This document shows positions 60,755 through 64,000 of a stretch of 64,000 nt of DNA, piece after piece. Every line of letters begins with the position of its first letter. Position 1 is the stretch's first letter. A program made the position numbers and the translations under genes. The stretch is from Agrobacterium larrymoorei (lineage in GTDB: Bacteria > Pseudomonadota > Alphaproteobacteria > Rhizobiales > Rhizobiaceae). The notes under the pieces were generated by a model. That model saw only the letters and a list, made by a program, of their open reading frames with translations. It had not been told where the DNA came from and did no database searches. The stretch is from positions 248,001 through 312,000 of the forward strand of contig NZ_CP039694.1 in the NCBI RefSeq assembly GCF_005145045.1, in the 5' to 3' direction.

Positions 60755-61258
60755 ATGGATCATCTTTTCAAAGAGGCCATGGCAAGATTAACAGGTGTTG
60801 TGACCGTCATAACCACAGGCAAGGACGAAGGCCGGTGTGGACTGACAGCAACTGCGGTCTGCAGCCTCTCCGCCAATCCACCATCCATTCTCGTTTGCGT
60901 TAATGGCTCTGCGAGCGCACATGATTCGATCGTGGAAAACGGCTACTTCGGCGTAAACGTTCTAGCGCCGCGGCAGGCCTGGATCGCAAACCGGTTCGCC
61001 GGAATGGATGGACGAAAGGGCGTAGCCCGATTCGACGATGCTGTCTGGAACCAGACGGAAGGCGGTGCGCCGCTACTCGAAGGGGCCCTCATCAGTTTGG
61101 ACTGCGAACTTGGCTCCCGGTTTGACGGCTATTCGCACAGCATCCTTCTCGGCAATATCAAGTCCATCAAGCTCAGCGATGTCTCAGAGGAGAGCTGCCT
61201 CCTCTGGAGAGGACGCAAGTATCACCAGAGCAACGAGCTTGCCACCTCTCACGCTTGA
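60755..61258 (+). CDS. Flavin reductase (HpaC/DIM6-NTAB type)
   Basis: A 167-residue flavin reductase (PF01613), with the opening FKEAMARLTGVVTVITTGKD, LTATAVCSLSANPPSILVCV and the C-terminal YSHSILLGNIKSIKLSD. It reduces free FMN with NAD(P)H and hands FMNH2 to a partner monooxygenase. The LLM monooxygenase at 61531 under the same type of promoter is the obvious partner. An AGGAG ribosome site lies eight bases upstream. Confidence 0.92.
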   Translation: MDHLFKEAMARLTGVVTVITTGKDEGRCGLTATAVCSLSANPPSILVCVNGSASAHDSIVENGYFGVNVLAPRQAWIANRFAGMDGRKGVARFDDAVWNQTEGGAPLLEGALISLDCELGSRFDGYSHSILLGNIKSIKLSDVSEESCLLWRGRKYHQSNELATSHA

Positions 61259-61353
61259 ACTAACCCTGGCCGGTGACCGTCCAACCGATTAGCGGCCAGT
61301 TCACGACTAATATCTCATCGATCCTCATTGATATCTACTCCCGTCGCAACCGA

Positions 61354-61371
61354 GTCTCAGTCTCAATCTCA
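61354..61371. promoter_or_regulatory. Triple TCTCA direct repeat, candidate UAS
   Basis: GTCTCAGTCTCAATCTCA, three hexamers in a row, ending 47 bases upstream of the -24/-12 promoter at 61419. It shares the units and order CTCAGTCTCA with 58530-58541. Probably the activator's binding site for the monooxygenase promoter; not tested. Confidence 0.45.
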
Positions 61372-61418
61372 GCGCCTCCAGAAGCTAAATAATTCAATAG
61401 ATACAATTATTTAAAATC

Positions 61419-61434
61419 TGGCATGTCCTTTGCT
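61419..61434 (+). promoter_or_regulatory. Sigma-54 promoter of the LLM monooxygenase gene
   Basis: TGGCATGTCCTTTGCT, one mismatch (T for C at position 6) from TGGCACG-N4-TTGCW. It lies 97 bases upstream of the monooxygenase start. Confidence 0.87.
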
Positions 61435-61530
61435 TGGTATTTACTGAGTAGTGATGCCGCACCGCTGGCAATGCTCAAAACAACGCTATTGAATTAGTCT
61501 GGCCGCCAACAGGGCGGGGAAGGAAATAAA

Positions 61531-62634
61531 ATGGATCTTGGCCTTTTCATGCAACCGCTTCACGATCCAAAGAAGCGCACGATTACCGAAATGTTGGAAC
61601 AGGACCGGGAAGCAGCGCTTTTCATCGACAAGGTCGGTTTCGATGAAATCTGGGTCGGCGAACACTATTCGTCGAGCATCGAGCCGATCGTCAATCCTCT
61701 GCAGTTTCTTGCATCGATCATGGCGGACACAAAACTTAAGCTTGCCACCGGCGTGCTCAATCTGCCGCAGCATCATCCCGCGACAATCGCTGGCGATGTC
61801 GCCCAGCTAGACCACATGTCGAAGGGGCGCGTCATCATGGGGGTTGGTCCCGGCGGTCTGGCCAGCGACTTCGAGCTGTTTGACACTATGGACAAGAACC
61901 GTGGTGAGATGCTGGGCGAATCCGTTCGTATGATCCATGAGATCTGGGCCTCCAACCCGCCATACAACATCCCAGGCAAGTACTGGAATGTTAAGGTTCA
62001 GGACACGATCCACGAAAAGCTCGGCTTTGGTCCGATGCTGAAGCCTTTCCAGAAGCCCTACCCGCCGGTAGTCGTCTCGATCATGTCCCCGAACTCGAAG
62101 TCTGCATACGTTGCCGGCCAGAAGGGTTGGGGCATCGCCTCGGCGAACTTCATTCAGTCGGTCTGGGCCAAGACGCACTGGGAACAGTATGCGATGGGTT
62201 GTGAAGCCGCAGGGATCAAACCAGATCGTAAGAACTGGCGTGTCGGACGCTCTATCCTCGTCGCTAGCAGCGATCAGGAAGCGGCGGATTACCTGGCGCA
62301 GGAAGGCAACGCGTACGCTTGGTACTACGACTTCGTTATCGATGATATGCGCACCTACAATATCGAAGGCGTCCTGAAGCAGGATCTCAGCATGCCGAGC
62401 GATGATATCACCCTGCAATATTGCTTGGACACCATGGTGATCTCCGGCTCGGCCAAGACCGTTCTCGACAAGCTCATTGCGTTCGTCGACGAAATGGGCG
62501 GACCATTCGGCGGCTTGCTTGCAGGCTTCAAGGAATGGGATCATCCCGAAGTGCAGAAGCAGTCATTGCAACTGCTTGCCGAAGACGTCATGCCGAAGCT
62601 GCGCGCATACTGCGCGTCCAAGAAGGCAGCCTAA
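61531..62634 (+). CDS. Luciferase-like FMN-dependent monooxygenase
   Basis: A 367-residue LLM-class monooxygenase (PF00296). It has the N-terminal MDLGLFMQPLHDPKK, VGFDEIWVGEHYSSS with the conserved active-site His, LATGVLNLPQHHPATIAGDV, and HMSKGRVIMGVGPGGLASDF. The arrangement resembles limonene monooxygenase and alkanal monooxygenase relatives more than the NtaA branch. FMNH2 is probably supplied by the reductase at 60755. It begins a unit under its own sigma-54 promoter and starts after an AAGGAAATAAA ribosome site. It is probably the first enzyme acting on the regulon's substrate; substrate unknown. Confidence 0.9.
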   Translation: MDLGLFMQPLHDPKKRTITEMLEQDREAALFIDKVGFDEIWVGEHYSSSIEPIVNPLQFLASIMADTKLKLATGVLNLPQHHPATIAGDVAQLDHMSKGRVIMGVGPGGLASDFELFDTMDKNRGEMLGESVRMIHEIWASNPPYNIPGKYWNVKVQDTIHEKLGFGPMLKPFQKPYPPVVVSIMSPNSKSAYVAGQKGWGIASANFIQSVWAKTHWEQYAMGCEAAGIKPDRKNWRVGRSILVASSDQEAADYLAQEGNAYAWYYDFVIDDMRTYNIEGVLKQDLSMPSDDITLQYCLDTMVISGSAKTVLDKLIAFVDEMGGPFGGLLAGFKEWDHPEVQKQSLQLLAEDVMPKLRAYCASKKAA

Positions 62635-62642
62635 TTTTTCAA

Positions 62643-62665
62643 GCCGGCTCGCTTCGCGAGCCGGC
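62643..62665. terminator. GC-rich hairpin after the monooxygenase gene
   Basis: GCCGGCTCGC-TTC-GCGAGCCGGC, a perfect 10-bp stem with a three-base loop, eight bases after the monooxygenase stop. No U-run follows, and a ribosome site comes only six bases later. It may reduce read-through or protect the upstream mRNA 3' end, giving unequal expression inside one transcript. Confidence 0.55.
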
Positions 62666-62680
62666 ACTAAGGAGCGGATT

Positions 62681-62815
62681 ATGAATTTAATTCGATACTT
62701 GATATGGTCCAACCGGGTTAAAATTGACTGGGCTAGCACACTGTGGGAGCTCCTGAAACGAATTCGTGGTCGAGACGACAAAATCCATTTGAAGAAATCG
62801 GACGACAACCGCTAA
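62681..62815 (+). CDS. Small basic protein of 44 residues
   Basis: An ORF of 44 codons beginning MNLIRYLIWSNRVKIDWAST. An AAGGAG ribosome site sits seven bases upstream of its ATG. The first half is hydrophobic/amphipathic with Trp and Ile; the second half is strongly charged (KRIRGRDDKIHLKKSDDNR). It lies between the sigma-54-controlled monooxygenase and the MFS gene and ends 21 bases before the latter. It could be a small membrane-associated protein or a leader affecting translation of the transporter. No family recognised. Confidence 0.5.
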   Translation: MNLIRYLIWSNRVKIDWASTLWELLKRIRGRDDKIHLKKSDDNR

Positions 62816-62836
62816 ATCGGGGCAAATGGTTTCATT

Positions 62837-63970
62837 ATGTCCGACTATTTTTCTGAACGATTGGCGACACGGCTGACGTTCTTCAATTTCGGCTTCGCAA
62901 TGTCGGCATGGGCACCGATCGTCCCCCTAACGAAGGCTAGGCTGGGACTTGACGATGGAGAACTGGGATTTCTCCTTCTTTGCTTCGGCATGGGATCAAT
63001 GGTAGCGCTGCCCTTGTCGGGCGCTGCCTGCGGACGGTTTGGAGTACGGGCGACAATTCTGGTCGCGTCGTTTGTCCTGTTCGTGGTTTTCCCGATGCTC
63101 GTCCTTGTGGCCAATCCACTGACTTTATCGATTGTCTTGTTCTTTTTCGGAGCGAGCATTGGTGCGATCGATGGCGTCGTGAACATCCAGGCAATACAGG
63201 TCGAAAGGCTTTGCGCCCGAAAGATGATGTCAGGGTTTCACGCTCTTTTCAGTATTGGTAGCATCTGCGGTCCTGCCATCGTCGCAGCGATGCTCACCTA
63301 TGGTCTTTCATTGCCAGCAATTGCGGCGGTCGCGGTGGCGGTCATAGCACTTGTCACTGCTGCGTCGTTCCCCGGTCTTATCACTGGGTCCTTGGACAGC
63401 AATGGAGCGCTCTTTGCGATCCCTAGAGGTCAGGTGCTCGCCATCAGCCTGTTCTGCTTCACCGTTTTCCTGATCGAAGGTGCAATGCTGGACTGGAGCG
63501 CCGTGTTCCTGACATCAGAAAAATCCATTGAACCTGCAAGCGCAGGACTTGGCTACACCTCGTTCGCCATTGCAATGACCTTCGGTCGTCTCAGCGGCGA
63601 CTATTGGGTTCGGCTGCTTGGGGCCAGGCGGCTTGTCCTTTGCGGAGCGATCGCTTCGGCAACCGCTTTGTTCATGGCGACAATAACCCCGGATTGGCCG
63701 ACAACGCTGGGATGCTACTTCGTCGTCGGTCTCGGCGTCTCAAATCTAGCCCCGATATTCTTCTCGGCAGCCGGAGACCAGAAAAAGATGCCAGAGCACT
63801 TGGCTGTAGCGGCTATTGCAAGCATTGGCTATTCGGGCATACTCGTTGGTCCCGCCATCATCGGTTTCGTGTCGCACGCGAGTGGCCTGAAATCGTCATT
63901 TATACTTTTGGCCATCCTTATGGCGACCGTAACTATGAGTCGGCTCGCCCTCCCTGCCATCCGGAGCTAG
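62837..63970 (+). CDS. MFS transporter
   Basis: A 377-residue major-facilitator protein with about 12 membrane segments. It begins RLTFFNFGFAMSAWAPIVPL, and the loop GAACGRFGVRATILVASFVL and the FHALFSIGSICGPAIVAAML segment follow the pattern of the YbjJ/FucP-like MFS branch. It probably imports the regulon's substrate or exports a product. It is last in the LLM monooxygenase unit, and the stop lies 30 bases from the window end. Confidence 0.86.
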   Translation: MSDYFSERLATRLTFFNFGFAMSAWAPIVPLTKARLGLDDGELGFLLLCFGMGSMVALPLSGAACGRFGVRATILVASFVLFVVFPMLVLVANPLTLSIVLFFFGASIGAIDGVVNIQAIQVERLCARKMMSGFHALFSIGSICGPAIVAAMLTYGLSLPAIAAVAVAVIALVTAASFPGLITGSLDSNGALFAIPRGQVLAISLFCFTVFLIEGAMLDWSAVFLTSEKSIEPASAGLGYTSFAIAMTFGRLSGDYWVRLLGARRLVLCGAIASATALFMATITPDWPTTLGCYFVVGLGVSNLAPIFFSAAGDQKKMPEHLAVAAIASIGYSGILVGPAIIGFVSHASGLKSSFILLAILMATVTMSRLALPAIRS

Positions 63971-64000
63971 CCGCGAAGGCGCTGTTTCACCCAGAATTAC

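Noticed and set aside
1..64000. tRNA, rRNA or CRISPR arrays
   Set aside because: No cloverleaf-type sequence with a GGTTCGANTCC arm, no rRNA segments and no regularly spaced repeats were noticed; the IS21 end repeats are spaced repeats but are transposase-binding sites.

Overview
The window reads as accessory DNA from an alphaproteobacterium of the Rhizobiales, most likely the Rhizobium/Agrobacterium group. Support comes from the tartrate operon in ttuA-B-C-D-E order known from Agrobacterium vitis, rhizobial-type IS21, ISL3, IS66 and IS3 elements, a stand-alone LigD-type ligase, and many small catabolic operons each with its own regulator. No rRNA, tRNA, ribosomal protein, replication or conjugation gene was seen. 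A megaplasmid or a genomic island is therefore likely, but this is inference.

Layout. 1-1305: end of an aldehyde dehydrogenase and a frameshifted zinc alcohol dehydrogenase. 1483-3436: a fatty acid desaturase and a PhnD-like binding protein. 3653-8590: an OpuC-type ABC importer (ATPase, two permeases, binding protein) followed by an NtaA/SnaA-type flavin monooxygenase. 8836-18337: redox and stress genes with their regulators (quinone-type reductase and FMN reductase with a divergent HxlR; a frameshifted VOC gene and a second HxlR separated by an IS21 insertion; LysR divergent from DsbA-like, MBL-like, NTF2-like and MoaF-like genes). 18510-23836: leftward genes for a two-component system and small envelope or unknown proteins. 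24591-27384: a membrane protein, the 3' end of a methanethiol oxidase gene cut off by an ISL3 element, and a VOC remnant. 27581-32737: ttuABCD with a broken ttuE. 32725-34610: IS5 and IS3 remnants around a DNA ligase gene.

34633-45439 is the most unusual block. A LacI-type regulator is divergent from a TIM-barrel isomerase and precedes ferredoxin, cytochrome P450, ferredoxin reductase, an ABC transporter of the purine/pyrimidine nucleoside (BMP/Yuf) type, a nucleoside hydrolase-like enzyme lacking two calcium-binding aspartates, the lipoprotein-family binding protein, and a RutA-like start that is cut off after about 15 codons. Three near-identical AAGCGCTT palindromes mark the isomerase/lacI promoter region and the ferredoxin promoter region, so the block looks like a single regulon. 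Its likely role is uptake and oxidative breakdown of a modified nucleoside; the substrate is unknown.

45510-49653 is an IS3-family element split by an intact IS66 element with a perfect 8-bp target duplication. 49944-63970 is a second regulon. A sigma-54 activator (58669-60609) sits among three near-perfect -24/-12 promoters. One drives a leftward operon ribB, aldehyde dehydrogenase, RidA, three flavin or GMC oxidoreductases and a 2-hydroxyacid dehydrogenase. One drives a flavin reductase. One drives a luciferase-like monooxygenase with a 44-residue ORF and an MFS transporter behind it. RibB plausibly raises flavin supply for these flavoenzymes. The genes fit a two-component flavin-dependent monooxygenase pathway for an amine-bearing or alkyl substrate, which the sequence does not identify.
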